DNA from: Ophiura sarsii
Lineage: Eukaryota > Echinodermata > Ophiuroidea > Amphilepidida > Ophiuridae
Direction: 5' to 3'
Assembly: GCA_035610835.1 (NCBI GenBank)
Contig: CM069445.1
Coordinates: forward strand, 33,406,811 to 33,470,810
DNA: 64,000 bases
Under the pieces are notes generated by a model. It had not been told where the DNA came from and did not search any database. It saw only the letters and a list, made by a program, of their open reading frames with translations. Positions 12,401 through 27,400 of this stretch are shown in pieces. Numbering within the stretch: position 1 is the stretch's first letter; every line of letters starts with the position of its first letter. The position numbers were made by a program, and so were the translations under genes.

Positions 12401-15400
12401 TACAGTTTCTGTAAAATGGCGCCCTCTTCAAAAATAAAAATCTTGTCGTGTGGTATATTATCATTAATTAGAATGCCACCACTGGGGTGGGGGATTAGTG
12501 TCGGTGTGACACGTGTTTTAAATACCTGGGATTATGTAGATCAGTATTTTATTTATTTGTGCACTAAATGAAGTAGGAAACCGTACCAACGGTTGAACTG
12601 TAAGTGTTTCCTCGGGTTTCCTCCGAATTCTTTCTCTTTAATCAGATGTTCTCGTCATGACGATTGTCCGATGGCAGATGTGCCGAGACGATGGCTTCCA
12701 TACAATAGCGTCCAATGCGTCAGCATCAGCAGCGTGGCTCCATATCCCAGTCAACCGATCACTCTACCATCCCTTGAAGTACGATCATATTAAACTATTT
12801 TTTTCACATGTTTAGGCCAAGGATAAAAAACAGTGTTACGCTGGTCCAATCGACCAATATTTGTTGAATTTGATATTTGTTTTGAAGAGTGAACACCTTG
12901 AAAAGGTTTTAAAATTAATTAGGCCTACCACGTATTGAAAAATACACGTACTGAGGGATTCTATTAATTTTGGGATAGGAAAGTGCTATACTGATGTACG
13001 TAGCGAAAACGGTCCCTTTTGCATATTTACATAAATTAGGGTAGTCGTCCGGAATGCGTCCGTGACCGGCGTTTAACACATTTAACCAGGTTTAACGTCA
13101 TTTTTGGTCACCATAGGTTTGGTGGCGTTGTTCTCTAGGTAGATTTACACAGACGACGGTGGCCGCGCGAAACCAACAATTTTGAATTCGTATTGGAATA
13201 ACACGTAATCGCGAATGTTAATCTTATCATTTTGACAAATTCATCATAACTAGAAGAATTGTCATCGTTCACTAGGCGATGACTGTTACAAATATTTCAA
13301 AATGGTGCACTACCGTTGCCATTTTGGGTCGTCATTCACAGCATTCATACAATCCATTCAGTCTATTCTTTGAATTGACGCGCGATTTTTGAAAGTGATG
13401 TAGACTCGCATGGATACAATGGGATTTTTAGCTTCTTATAGTTTTGGTGAACAAAGTTCAGTAGTCTGCCTCGATTCTGCTGTATGCATCAGAAATGTAG
13501 CAATATTTGATTCAATATTACATTTTTCGGTCAACTTCGGTCACGATCATATCATCATAAATCGGTACGATATACGAGTAAGTTTATTTTGAACTATGTC
13601 TGAATTACAGGAAATTGCAGGAAATACGTGAAAACGATCAAACTGTCGGACTTATTTCCTAATAATTCACAGTTTGGGAATCAAATTTCCCTAAACAGAA
13701 TGACGTATTCAATAATTCGTAACTTTCCGAATATACCGCCGATTTCGGTAGATGTTTTGCTGAAATGTTCGTTTCCCTGAGATCTCTTTCGGTGGTGTAA
13801 AATATTATCACGCATGCTTACGAGGGACCAAATATCCATTATCTTAATTAAGAAAATAGATGTTATGCCACTCGTACGCATGCGTGATAAAAATTAACAA
13901 ATAAAATCTAGAAACAGTTTTAGTGTGATACGTACACGGGACATCAAAACCACTCGAGTGTGGAGGTTGGTCGCGGCTATACACATGTCTTGAAAGGCCG
14001 ATTCAAGGAGGATTATTCTTACGATATACAATAGGGTGATAATTGATCATGAAAGAAGCATTAAGGTGCGATATTACATTTAGCTGCATTAGAAACCTAA
14101 TAGCCACCAATAGCCTCAGCTATTGCGGATACTAGCTAATGGTACTTGTAGCTGATATTGGATGATATTAGGTAATAAAGGGGGATATTAGATATTAGCT
14201 ATAGGTAGTAAGATATTAGCTACTGCAATTCACCCGTTAATGCCGTGGCTATTATCAGCTATAGCTAGCTAATATGGTATATTAGTATATAGTACTCAAA
14301 TACAGCTAATATCAGCTATTATATATTAGCTATAGCTATAAGATTTATAGCTACTACAATGTGCTTATTGTATTAGCTAATATCAGCTACAAACCTACCT
14401 ATAGCTGATATTAGCTATTACAACATTCTATTATAACAATCATATAAGCTATTGCTCTCTAATATAAGCTGATATCGGCTAACTAGAGCGCTAGCTAATA
14501 TAAGCTACTACCCGCTAATGCGATATGATAGTTCGATTTCTTCTTTATTGTAAACATAGATATACCAGCTACTAGCTATTACAACAATCTAATATACGCT
14601 ATTGGAAGCTAATATAAGCTATTGGTAGCTAATATCAGCTATTGATAGCTAATATCGGGTTATGCGCTAATGTAGTTAGATTTTTTTATTTTATTATAAA
14701 CCTAGCTATAGCTGATATAAGCTATTACAACAATCTATTATAAGCTACGGGTAGCTAATATAAGCTATTGGTAGCCAATATAAGCTATCGATACCTAATA
14801 TTGGCTAATAGGATAATGGTATATAGATTTTTACGTTATTCTGAATCTAGCTATAGCTGATATTAGCTATTACAACCTTCTATTATAACAATCATATAAG
14901 CTATTGCTATCTAACATAAGCTGATATCGGCTTAATAGAGCGCTAGCTATAGCTAATATCCGCTAATGCGATATGGTAGTTCGATTTCTTCTTTATTCTA
15001 GACATAGATATACCAGCTATTAGCTATTACAACAATCTAATATACGCTATTGGTAGCTAATATAAGCTATTGGTAGCTAATGTCAGCTATTGATAGCTAA
15101 TATCAGCTATTGATAGCTAATATCGGGTTATGCGCTAATGGTAGTTATATTTTTACTTTATTATAAACCTAGCTATAGCTGATATTAGCTATTACAACAA
15201 TATATTATAAGATAAAATATTAACTATCGTTTCCCAAACACATCAAGAGTCGTTCTTAAAAAAAAAAAGTGGTTACATTTTTTATAACTTGGTGTAGGAA
15301 GCCAATGACGTTTAAACCGGTATTAAAAGCATGTTAAGAGTTTAAACTTGGTGTTAGAAGCCATAGAAATTTAAACCCTTATTAAGCGTTAAAACATCAA

Positions 15401-18400
15401 ATCGATCCCGTAACACACGATTGGTCGTTCTTTAAAACGTGTAGGTGTAGGAAGCCAATAAAAGTTTAAATTCTTATTATGCATGATAACACTTTCCACG
15501 CGGCCATAATTTACCATAATTATTATCCACAACAGATTTTTCGGAAACCTCTCGTAAAAGTTTTCAATGTAGAAAAAAATATAAAATAAAGATAGCCCAT
15601 TAGCAGATAGGGGTAGCTGATATAAGCTAACAGGTTGTGATAACTGATAGCTCAATAGCTACGTTTTCCAGGGACAAAATATAAAATAAAGATAGCCCAT
15701 TAGCAGATAGGGTAGCTAATATAAGCTAACGGGTTGTGATAGCTGATAGCTCAATAACTAAGTTTTCGAGGGAAAAGATATAAAATAAAGATAGCCCATT
15801 CAGTAGCAGATAGGGGTATAAGCTAACGGGTTGTAATAGCTGATAGCTCAATAGCTAAGTTTTCGAGGGAAAAAAATATAAAATAAAGATAGCCCATTAG
15901 CAGATACGGGTAGCTAATATAAGCTAATGGGTTGTGATAGCTGATAGCTCAATAGCTAAGTTTTCGAGGGAAAAAATATAAAATAAGACTGATAGCCCAT
16001 TAGCAGATAGGGGTAGCTAATATAAGCTAACGAGTTGTAATAGCTGATAGCTCAATAGCTAAGTTTTCGAGGGAAAAATATAAAACAAAGATAGCCCATT
16101 AGCAGATAGGGGTAGCTAATATAAGCTAACGGGTTGTGATAGCTGATAGCTCATTAGCTAAGTTTTCCAGGGAAAAAATATAAAATAAAGATAGCCCATT
16201 AGCAGATAGGGGTAGCTAATATAAGCTAACGGTTTGTGATAGCTGATAGCTCAATAGCTACGTTTTCGAAGGAAAAAATATAAAATAAAGATAGCCCATT
16301 AGCAGATAAGGGTAGCTAATATAAGCTAACGGGTCGTGATAGCTGATAGCTCAATAGCTACGTTTTCGAAGGAAAAAATATAAAATAAAGATAGCCCATT
16401 AGCAGATAAGGGTAGCTAATATAAGCTAACGGGTCGTGATAGCTGATAGCTCAATAGCTAACTTTTCCAGGGAAAAAAATATAAAATAAAGATAGCCCAT
16501 TAGCAGATAGGGGTAGCCAATATAAGTTAACAGGTTGTGATAGCTGATAGCTCAATAGCTAGGTTTTCGAGGGGGAAAATATAAAATAAAGATAGTCCAT
16601 TAGCAGATAGGGTAGCTAATATAAGCTAACGGGTTGTGATAGCTGATAGCTTAATAACTAAGTTTTCGAGGGGGAAAATATAAAATAAAGATAGCCCATT
16701 AGCAGATAGGAGTAGCTGATATAAGCTAACGGGTTGCGATAGCTGATAGCTCAATAGCTACGTTTTCGAGGGGAACAATATAAACTAAAGATAGCCCATT
16801 AGCAGATATGAGTAGCTGATATAAGCTAACGGGTTGTGATAGCTGATAGCTCAATAGCTACGTTTTCGAGGGGAAAAAATATAAAATAAAGATAGCCCAT
16901 TAGCAGATAGGGGTAGCTATTATAAGCTAATGGGTTGTGATAGCTGATAGCTCAATAGCTACGTTTTCCAGGGGGGAAAATATACAATCAAGATAGCCCA
17001 TTAGCAGATAGGGGTAGCTAATATAAGCTAAACAGTACTTTTGTTAGGGGTACCCCTTTAGCTGATAGCGATAGCTAATATACGATCCCTATACATATAC
17101 ATGTATAATAGTAACAAAAATCTCGTTACATTTAGCAAAAAAGGGCTACTGTTAGAATATATAATATACACATAAATAGCTCCTAATAGCCAAAGGGTCA
17201 CAGGTCACTAATAGGTATATCAAATAAGGTGGGATCGTTTCAAAAAATCCTTAAAATCGTGATACGTGTCTCTATTTTAAATAGAAGTTGTCAAAAAAAC
17301 ATAACATTTTTGGTATCATATTAAAGACAATTTATCCAGCTACCGAATAAAAAAAGAATTAAAGCCACATGTTTAGCAACAGTAAAGTTATCAATCTAAA
17401 CGTCGAGTGAGTCAAGGTTGGGAGCGGTGGACGAGGAGCCGGTGGACGAGGAGCCCATAGGTTTGTACACAAAATAGCGGAAAACTAGAACTTTTGAAAT
17501 TGATGCCATTTTAAAAGTATACATAGTAAAGTTTTCAAACTTCTCATATGTGTTAATAACATGTGCCTGCTACTATGAATACTAATATTGAATTGTTATC
17601 TAGACATTCTCTACTAGAATATGATGTTCAATTCAGGGAGTGTTTTAATGTAAAAAATACACAGTTTTATTCATTTTATTGATTAAACAATGGCCAAATC
17701 GCAGTCTCTCTATTTCATTTGTGTGAATCTTCAGTCCTTTTCTACCCTGGGTAGTAAAACATTTAACTAAAAAAGCCAGAAGTGTTTCTTCACAGAATTG
17801 TTCATAGATTTATGAAAAATTTGCTATTTAGACCTATTTTGGACCACCCTGTATTCAAAATAAAAGGAACTTTAACGATATTCATGTAGTTCATTTTGAT
17901 AATCATTTTCTTTTAAATTAAATGGTCCATGCTAACTAAATTTCATAGAATATTATATACAAACATTAATTTTATGCATTATTTCATCATAATTTTAGAC
18001 ACCCTGTACTTTTCCTGTGTACATTTTGGGCAAATGATTCTTAGCAAATTTGGTAGCACCTTCTGCGGTTGTTCTGATTTTGGTGACTATTTTCAGCTAA
18101 ACCCTAATTGTACAAACTATCAAACTATTTTGTGAGGAGCAAAAACGATCAAATTTGTTATGTTCCACCCTGTAAAAATTGTACACACCCTGTATAATTT
18201 GATTCTTTTTTGCAAAAATAAAAAACCTTGAATCTTAAGCTTTCCAACAATATATAGTTTGTGGGTCATTAAGTATGTAAAACTTAAGTTTTGTCCCGTT
18301 TAATCAGAATTGGTGCATTTCTCAACATTATTAGAAGTGAAACTTTTTTTTGGACCAGTTTGTGACTTCTGACCAAAGCCATTAAAAAACCTGTAATACC

Positions 18401-21400
18401 GCACCTAACTCGAAAGAAGGGAATAGGATTAGAAATAGGGCTAATCTGCGAGTCAGCTCCTCCTCTATTACCTGCCATGGGTAGTACGTACTCCTTTAAT
18501 CTAATTTAATCGAGACCAGCTGTTTGGGCGGATGCGGCTTTCACATTCCGGGGGATTTCACTTATCAACCTCTCAATCAAAGTTGTTATGATGGTTTGCG
18601 TAATATGGACCAATCAGGCTATTGTTTATATTGCCATCGCTAGCTATTTATTACTGTTGGCCAATCATAACCAAGTAGATTTGTGGGGTGACTTGCGATA
18701 AATAAATCTTATAAAATAAAATATTTAAAATCAGTTCTTTATCATCAAACTCCGTGGCTATCGCACGTAAAACGACTGTGTTGAAAATAAAGATTCAACT
18801 TGATTTGTTGCAATATTTTCTACGAAAGAAAAAAATCTAAACAGAAGGAACTGTCTCCTGTTGCTTTACTTCCAGTTCAACTCAATTTTAGTGTAAGTTA
18901 AAGAGTTTGAAAGCATCGCCCAATTACAGCAATTTTCATAAATGAAAAACGATACTAACGTTAATTTTTCAACTCAACATATTAGGGATGAAATAATTTA
19001 GTTTTAACGGTACATTGGCAATTTCTGAGCGATCTCTACATTACAGTTACGTGATAAACCACCTGCCATGGATTAACCAATACGAATTGCAAATTTGTAA
19101 ACTATATTTATAATAGCATAGACCTATGGATGATTAAAATCGATAATACTTCTTTACGTGTTACGATGTTGTAGATAACTCTGACGGTACAACAACTACC
19201 CGAATTGATCGACGGTCAATATTACCAGTGTATATTTGACGATGTCGAAGGGTCCATAGCTGTCAAGGTTGATAACACACTGAAGTGTCACACTCCTGTT
19301 GGGAACAAGATTCCTCCGATACCAGCTGGAAATGGTAAGTAACGGAGACCATTTTGAAATAATGTAGACACGATATTTAAGCGCTCGGCTCGTCGGTGTG
19401 CACTTGACTTAGGGCGGATGATTTTTCCGAACCACAATGCCTCTCCAGATCTTCCTATCCAACATAGCTGTCTTGATTTCTTCCACCTGCAGTCCTGTAT
19501 CACGTTTGAGTATGTCAATGTAGGTCAGGGCTGGTCTACCACGCTTTCTTGCTCCGTGCTTTGGGATCCAATGTATAAGTTACATCACTAATGCACTAAT
19601 TACACGAAATATGTATATAAATCATATATGACACTTCTTGAACTTCTGTGCTAAAACTATATATAGATCTTGGATCCTTGGCCTCCCAGCATTCTTTGAT
19701 TTGATTGTTGGAAAAGAGCCATAAGTCGCTGGGTGATTATATTGGATGTTCCATCAAATGATACCATTTTCATCAAGGTTAAGCCTGGTGAGCATAGTGA
19801 GGCAAGCTTTGTGAGCCACTTGCATGGTCGAAACGCAGCATGATTCGATACTATCTTTGTAGGCTCCATTTCACTGGTAGATAAGTAATGCACTTATCAA
19901 TTGCAAACCCGCCCCCCCCCCCCCGTGGACTGGCGGGGACCATGCGGGCCTGTACACGAATAGCCCCGGCTATGCGAGGGAGTGTCCCCGCTAGCGGACG
20001 TGTAGCGGGGATGTACAGGGTACACAAAATATACACCCCGGGCGTAGCTACACATAAGCTAGAGATGCGATGCGCTTGACGAAATAAGCATAATAACACA
20101 TAGGGAAGACATAGAAATGCACCCCGTTATGTTTGCAGAAAGAAATAGCGATCCGCGGACTATGTAAACCGGAGCGTACAACTTGTCCTATGTAAGGGTG
20201 GCCGGAACTGTACACTTTGTCCCGGCCACGGGGGGCCACGGGGGGCCGGGACTGTAGCGAGGACGTGCACAAATTGGTGCCCCGCCATCACATCGGCAAT
20301 TTGTACGTCCCGGCCCTAATCCCTGCTATCCCGGCCACGCGTCCCCCAGGGACGGGGTGCAATTGATAAGTGCATAACTGCAAAAAGGGGCTTCGCAAAT
20401 TCTATACAGGCTGTATATCCCACTAAACTTACGTAAGAAGAGGGAGTATGTGATGTAAAGGATGACATAGCACAATAAAGACACTATGGTCTTATGATAG
20501 CTGGGGCTGCCTTTGGTGACAGAATTTACTGATCCACCCTCGTATAGGTCGACACGGACTGACGTCACGCGCCGTTGACTACGTCACAAAAGAGGTAAAC
20601 AAAGGTCTCTTATACGCCGTGACGCGATCGCTTGGGTCGATCTACTGCATAGATGAACAGAGCGTAAAACCCGATGGCTAAAGCCTAGACTGCAAAAAGG
20701 TTGCTTAAATATTTACTCAACATTTTACACAACGTTGTTGAAGTATGCAACCGCTTAACAGTTGCGTAAAATTTACCCAACACCAACATGTTTTCACCAA
20801 CAGTTGAACAACTCCAGTTACTCAGCAGTTGCACAATTTTAATTACACAACAGTTGGGTATTATTAATTAACCATTTGTTGGGCATTTTGTGACTGTTGC
20901 TTAATTTGTGAATTGTTTTCATTATATAGTGAGCATTTTTGTATAGCAACTGTTGCTTGATTTATCAAATATAGCCATATGTTGGGTATTTTATTTGTGT
21001 CAAGTTTTAATTATATATTGAGCATTTTTGTATAGCAACACGCGGTAGGCAAAATAATGTGAATTCTGGGCGATGCAGCAGAGCTACATACATCACTTCC
21101 TCCCGGTAGTGAACCGGTAACTTGTAATGGGAATTATAGGCGATGCAGCAGAGCTACATACACTATTCCCGTTCGGTAGTGAATTTGTAATTTATTTTAA
21201 CATGTTATTAAACTATAGGCTATTCATGTAGTCTTGCTATCTGGGTATGAAGGTATAAATAGTCCATATCATATAATACATAAACATATTTATGTGATTC
21301 TTTTGGTGCAAAATATATCACATGACATGAACTATTCAGTATATGTCCATGTCGTGTATTTTTTTGGCTATAAAAATCGACTATTCAATATTCATCGCTA

Positions 21401-24400
21401 GTGACGGCGCTATAACACCGTTGAAATGATATTCATAAACAAATATATGTCAAACAAGGATGGCAATTTTAAACTTTTTGTCAGTGTATTCCGTTTTGGA
21501 TGCCAGACAGAATAAATCTAATTGTGGTCCTGCGCTGCAAAAAGGTTGCTTAAATATTTACTCAACATTTTACACAGCGTTGTTCAAGTATGCAACCGCT
21601 CAACTGTTAAGTAAAATTTACCCAACACCGTTGGATAACATGTTTTCACCAACAGTTGAACAATTCTAGTTACTCAAAAGTTAGGCAATTATATTCACTC
21701 AACAGTTGTTCAAGTATGCAACAGCTCACGAAATTGGCTTTTTTGGACAACAGTTGCCTAAAATTCACATGTATCAACTGTTGCGTGATTGTCCTCACTG
21801 CTCATGCAACAGTTGCCAAAGTGGAATATTTTTACGCAACATATTTTAGCAACAGAAACAGTTTCCACCAACATTTTAAGGACATTGTTTTCGACATATT
21901 GCTCAACGCTGGGGATTTTTTACTTTTATACAACGCCTAACTTTCTACATATATTGAATGAATTTTAATCAACACGTCAACCAACGGATGATAAAAGTAC
22001 TTTTAGCAACGTATTCTAAGCAACCTTTTTGCAGTGTAACTAAAGGTGTTAATTAACATTATAGTTTAAAACATTCTACTCACCCAAGAACGTCTGCTCA
22101 AGTTTTTCTAAACCTCACTCAGCGAGTCTTTCAAGGATGCCATGATGCAAATTGACGATTGCGCAAGAGCGACAGCGGGTGACGAAATCTGTTGTTTTGC
22201 GCAACCGTTGCTAAAAATCACATGTGCGCAACCTTTGCATACTGTTGCGTGAATTTCCTCAACGATCCGTCAACAGTTACCGAAGTGAAACATTTCTAAG
22301 CAACATATTTTAGCAACGGAAACAGTTTCCCCCAACTTTTTAACGATATGGTTTTTGACAATTTACTCAACGCTGGGGATTTTTTACTTTTATACAACGC
22401 CTAACTTTCTACATATATTGAATACATTTTTATCAACACGTCAACCGACAGATGATAAAAGTACTTTCAACAACGTATTTTAAGCAACCTTTTTGCAGTG
22501 TAGGGAGCTAAGAATGTGGTGTAACGGATGACATAACACAATAAAGACAGTATTGTCTTATGATAGCTGGGGCAGCCTTTGGTGACAGAGTTTACTGATC
22601 CGCCCTCGTATATCTCTCATACCGGCAATCTTCAATGGTGGGAATGTAATACACTCGTTGTATACAATAAGCTGTATCGATAACACCCTGCTCAGCTTCG
22701 AAAGGTTCAGCTTTACTTACCCGAACCCCACTAGACCATACAAAATCATCCAACGTAAAACTATCTCCACGCGAGTGCTGCTGCATTGGCTCGATTACGT
22801 CACCTACCGCAGGCATATGTGGGCATGTGCGGATGGTCCCGGGATCGAATCCCGGGGGGGTGCTCGGGGATTTTTAAGTATCATTCCCCGTAAGTCAGTG
22901 TCGCGATCCTGATGTGACAGTATGTGGTGCATGACCGGCTTTGTTACTTCCATATGGTTTACCATACCTAACCCATTCTTTTCGTCTTCATGTATGCACT
23001 TATAAAATGTGTCATAACAAAAATGTGTATATTATTATTAATTATCATATAACGTGACGTTTGCATTTTGGTTTTTTATAGATCACGTGTCTATGGCATT
23101 AAATGTCTATTCTACCGAAACAGATGTGAAGTTTGTTACTACAGTGTACAACTTTTATGAATGTAGTTCACATGGCATGTAAGTTCTGAATTGCTATGCT
23201 AGTGAAGTTTTGCAATACAAATTTCACAAACATGGAACACGTTCAAAGAGCTTATTCTTACCCTCATCTTAAAAAACAATCACTGGAATCAGCGCCTCTT
23301 TCAGGAGTTGTGACTGTGGCTGCGTTAATAAGAGATCCCAATGGAAACTGTCCACGGAATGCTAAATCTGTTGATACTATCATTCCAAGTGAGAAGCAAA
23401 GAGTACAGATTCATTCAAATTCAAAAGATATTTATACCTGGGATTCGATTTAAACAATGATGCATGTATTCAAAGAGCAGATACTTCTCTTCCACTCCTC
23501 TTGACAAAGGAATCACTGGAATTGTCCCTTGTTATATCAGGAGTTATGCTTATATCAGGAGTTATGCTTGTTTTAATCAAATAGTCCATTTTGGCGACTC
23601 TCCGGTAAAGTGATGAGGAACGCGTAGGCTATACCTTTTTTTAAACTAAAATAACCCATTTCTCGGAGCTGTCAACAGAAATAATGTGAAACACGAAATC
23701 TGACAAATAGGGAAATAAGTGTACACTCAAATGTTATAGACACAATGGTCTATTATTATTATTGATTGTAGGCTTGCCATTTTACTGTGTGTTTGAATCC
23801 ACCGGTATCTCATCTGTATGACTCTATGAGCGTGTTTCTGCTGGGGAAGAAACCGCTAATAAATGCTAAGTTTGCCCAGTAGAAACAGACAGAACCCGGC
23901 TATAATCGGTGTTTTTGGTAATCCCAAAAACCTTCACAAACCAGGTTTGGAACCGGCAATAATCGGCACTAAACCCAATAGAAACAGGAAGGCGATTCTT
24001 AGCGGTTTGCGCCGTGAACCGTGTCACGCTGGGTTATACACATTATTGCGAAACAATCTTTTTCAGGTGCGGTGGCATTGTTTGGTATTACAAAAGGACA
24101 AATATCGTGGCCCATCGACTAGGATCGATAAACTTAGCGGTAACCTTTCGCGAGTAGAAACAGGGGGATTAAAAACTGACCGAATGAAACTTAGCGTTTA
24201 TTAGCGTTTACTTTTTGCAGTGCAGAAACCGCTAATAAACGCTAAGTTTACCCAGTAGAAACAGGCAGAACCCGGCAATAATCGGCATTTTTGGTAATCC
24301 CAAAAACCTTCACAAACCAGGTTTGGAACCGGCAATAATCGGCAATAAACCCAATAGAAACAGAAAGGCGATTCTTAGCGATTTGCGCCGTGAACCGTGT

Positions 24401-27400
24401 CACGCTGGGTTATATACATTATTGTGAAGCAATCTTTTTCAGGTGCGGTGGCATTGTTTGGTATTACAAAATGTCAAATGTCGTGGCCCATAGACTAGGA
24501 TCGATAAACTTAGCGGTAACTTTTCGCGAGTAGAAACAGGGGGATTAAAAACTGACCGATTGAAACTTTTTGCAGTGCCCCAGCAGAAACACGCTCTATG
24601 TGAATGGTTACTCTACGCCGTTCAAAATCAGTGTACTATTAACCGTGAGCGACCGATTCCAGTTCTAAGTTACTCTTTGCTCCTTGGATTTGAAAGCATC
24701 CGTGATCAAAATGTGTTCTTTTATTATAATAGGCATATCTCTTACTCAAATGTCAGTGATTTCTTTTTCATGTGAGCGGGAAAATGCTCTTTTTGTCGAA
24801 TTGTTATGGTCTTTTTTGGAGAAAATATTCTTGTGGCCAACTTCTATTTGACTCTACATAAATAAAGCCATATAATGTAAAAACTGAATGCAAACTGCTA
24901 TTGTAATCAAATTGAAATCATACCGTGTGTAGTTTTGATTTCGTCGACATTCTTTTGCGATTTTCTTTTTAAATAGGTGCGTATCTTGTGCCAACAGCAG
25001 CTGGGCCTGTGATTGGTGTATCTATAGCAACCAGTGTACCCATGACAACGGCACATGCGCAGAGGATGATCCAGAAAGCATAATCAGTGGAATAAATGTA
25101 AATGTACAACCATATCTCAAGTTTTGAAGAATGACATTTTGCTGGGTCAATATAAGTCGTACATCGGAGAATCATACCCCGGAATATTAGTATTTATGTA
25201 ATGAAAAGAAATGATGAAGTTAAAATTTACGATATTGAAATTGTTGTCCATATCAAGTATATGAAAACAGACTGTTAAACGATCTACATTTTATTTGGGG
25301 GGGGGGGGCGAAGCCACCCTATTAACATGTGATTGTAAAAAAGTGGGGCCGCCATGTTTGTAGTCTTTGTAAATTACATGTACCTATATATGCAGTTTAT
25401 TTTAACTGTCCTGCAGTTTGTGATCGAGTCAAAACTATATTTGTGTAGTTGATGCATAGACGGTTGATGATTCAATCAAAGAGATGTTTGTTAGACTCCC
25501 AACAGAGAGACATAATAGCTCATCTTGTTTGACTAAGGAGACATCTCCCAATTGTTGTGGGGTTGTCTAATAAACAGTCCGGGCCGATTTCCCGTTCAGG
25601 AAGCATTCCTGAACTGGAAGTATTACCCATAGTGCAATGCGATATGTTTGGGTAGTCCTCTACAGGAACCCGCTTTTCATAAGGCTAAGAGAACTGTAGC
25701 ATACAAATTAAACCTAGACCTATTTCAATATAGGTGAAACATTTTGTATAATATAATGATAGATTTTATTGTCGTTCTCAGTGTTCAGTGGCTCATTTTA
25801 ATCTCGTTATTTTGATTTGAGGGTCTATGAAGTTGACTACAAGCTAAAATGGATATCGATTCGTTATTTTAATTTGCGATATGCTCAAACTTGGTAATAT
25901 GATAGATCATACAATTATGCAAATTTCCTTCGAAGGAAAAAAAAGTGTTACGTGTACTTTTTTTTTAAAAAAGAGTTTGAATATTTAATGAGGTAATTAG
26001 CCAAATTTCTTAATTACAATAAATTAGGAAAATCACCACAATAATATTTATTAATTTTGACTAAACAGTTTATCTTATAGTTTGACTCATTTACTGATCG
26101 TCATTGATTCAAAGATCCATCATATTTGGTTAAAATAAATAAATTGGTATTTTTGTTATTACCACTACAAATACTTTGCAATATATACATTCGCAAGGGA
26201 TTATGGGTAATACTTCCAGTTCAGGAATGCTTCCTGAACGGGAAATCGGCCCGGACTGATAAATGGTTAGTTGTGGATGTTTGAGTTTCGGCTTATATAT
26301 ATAATAAAAATTCCTGGATTGATTTAATGAAATGTCAATATGGATAACCATGATCGCGGAATGCCATTTTGAATAGCAATTCCTGGACCAACGTTTTAGA
26401 ACAAGTACATATATACCTAGATTGTTCTGCAGACGGTACCCCCCCCCCCCCCTCCCCCCCCCCCCCCCCCCCCCCCCCCCCACCCCCCTCCATGCACACA
26501 AATCAACTTTATTGGTTTCCTGTACTATTTTTGTTTTTTGGTTTGAATTATGAAAAATACATACACCATTTCCCTGGTATTTTGGTATGCAAAACATGCT
26601 TCTTTCTCTTGGATCGCCCCATTCCATTTCAATGGAAATTTTATTGTGATTTAAAGTTTTAGTCATCATCACTTGGCTTTAACACTAATCGCACGTTAAA
26701 TGTACTATTTTTACTTATAACAAGAGTGCAAGAGTGCATTTCTTCAATATGAGGAGCATTAAAGCACTAGTACTAAGTAATTAGTGGCTGTGAAAAGATC
26801 CGATCGTTTTAGAGCCACAATTCTTTGTGTTTCAAGTATCTTAACAAGGACCCGCCACAATGATTATCAATGTATATACAACACTAATGATTTAGTTTGT
26901 CATTTCCAGAACCCAAACAAAGGGCCCAATGATGGTCCCCAAACCTGCCCACAACTGTCTCCCCAGAATGGTCCACGACTGGTATCAGTTGGAGTAGACA
27001 GGTCAATCAGCGTGTCAATACTGAATCTACCAGAAAGCAGCAAGGTATTAAATTCAGACATGTCCGGGGTGGGTAGAGGGAGAGACAGTATTCCTATAAT
27101 TATGCAGGAATCAAATCAAATAGAGGGAACATTTCATTGCGCAAAAGAGATTTTATGAGAACCATCTGCATTTTAAGATGAATTTACGAGAATCGATTGA
27201 CCGGCCGATATCTTAAATTCATACCAAATTAAAGGTAGGTGTTCCAATTGCTGGCCCGATTTTCAACTTGATGTTTTCAATTCTACATAAAGGGTCATCC
27301 TTAAAATAGATGTATTCCAAAGTTTGATTTACATAACTCAAACAATTATTCTTATTTTAGAAGCACAAGGTGACATGAAATTTGCCCATGGTAGTACACA

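Noticed and set aside
22810..22865. Functional tRNA gene
   Set aside because: Only a T-arm-like stem is convincing; no acceptor stem, D-arm or anticodon arm could be fitted. The same applies to the B-box sequences at 6264-6329, 59056-59125 and 61483-61551, which look like SINE heads.
23863..24204. 113-codon + strand frame in intron 7
   Set aside because: Lies within a duplicated non-autonomous TIR element. The second copy of the unit does not keep the frame, and no protein family is recognised.
26130..26672. 180-codon minus-strand frame with a poly-Gly run, and its + strand poly-Pro partner
   Set aside because: The open frames exist because of the long poly(C) tract at 26440-26487, and they overlap a MITE. 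No domain, and codon content is typical of non-coding DNA.
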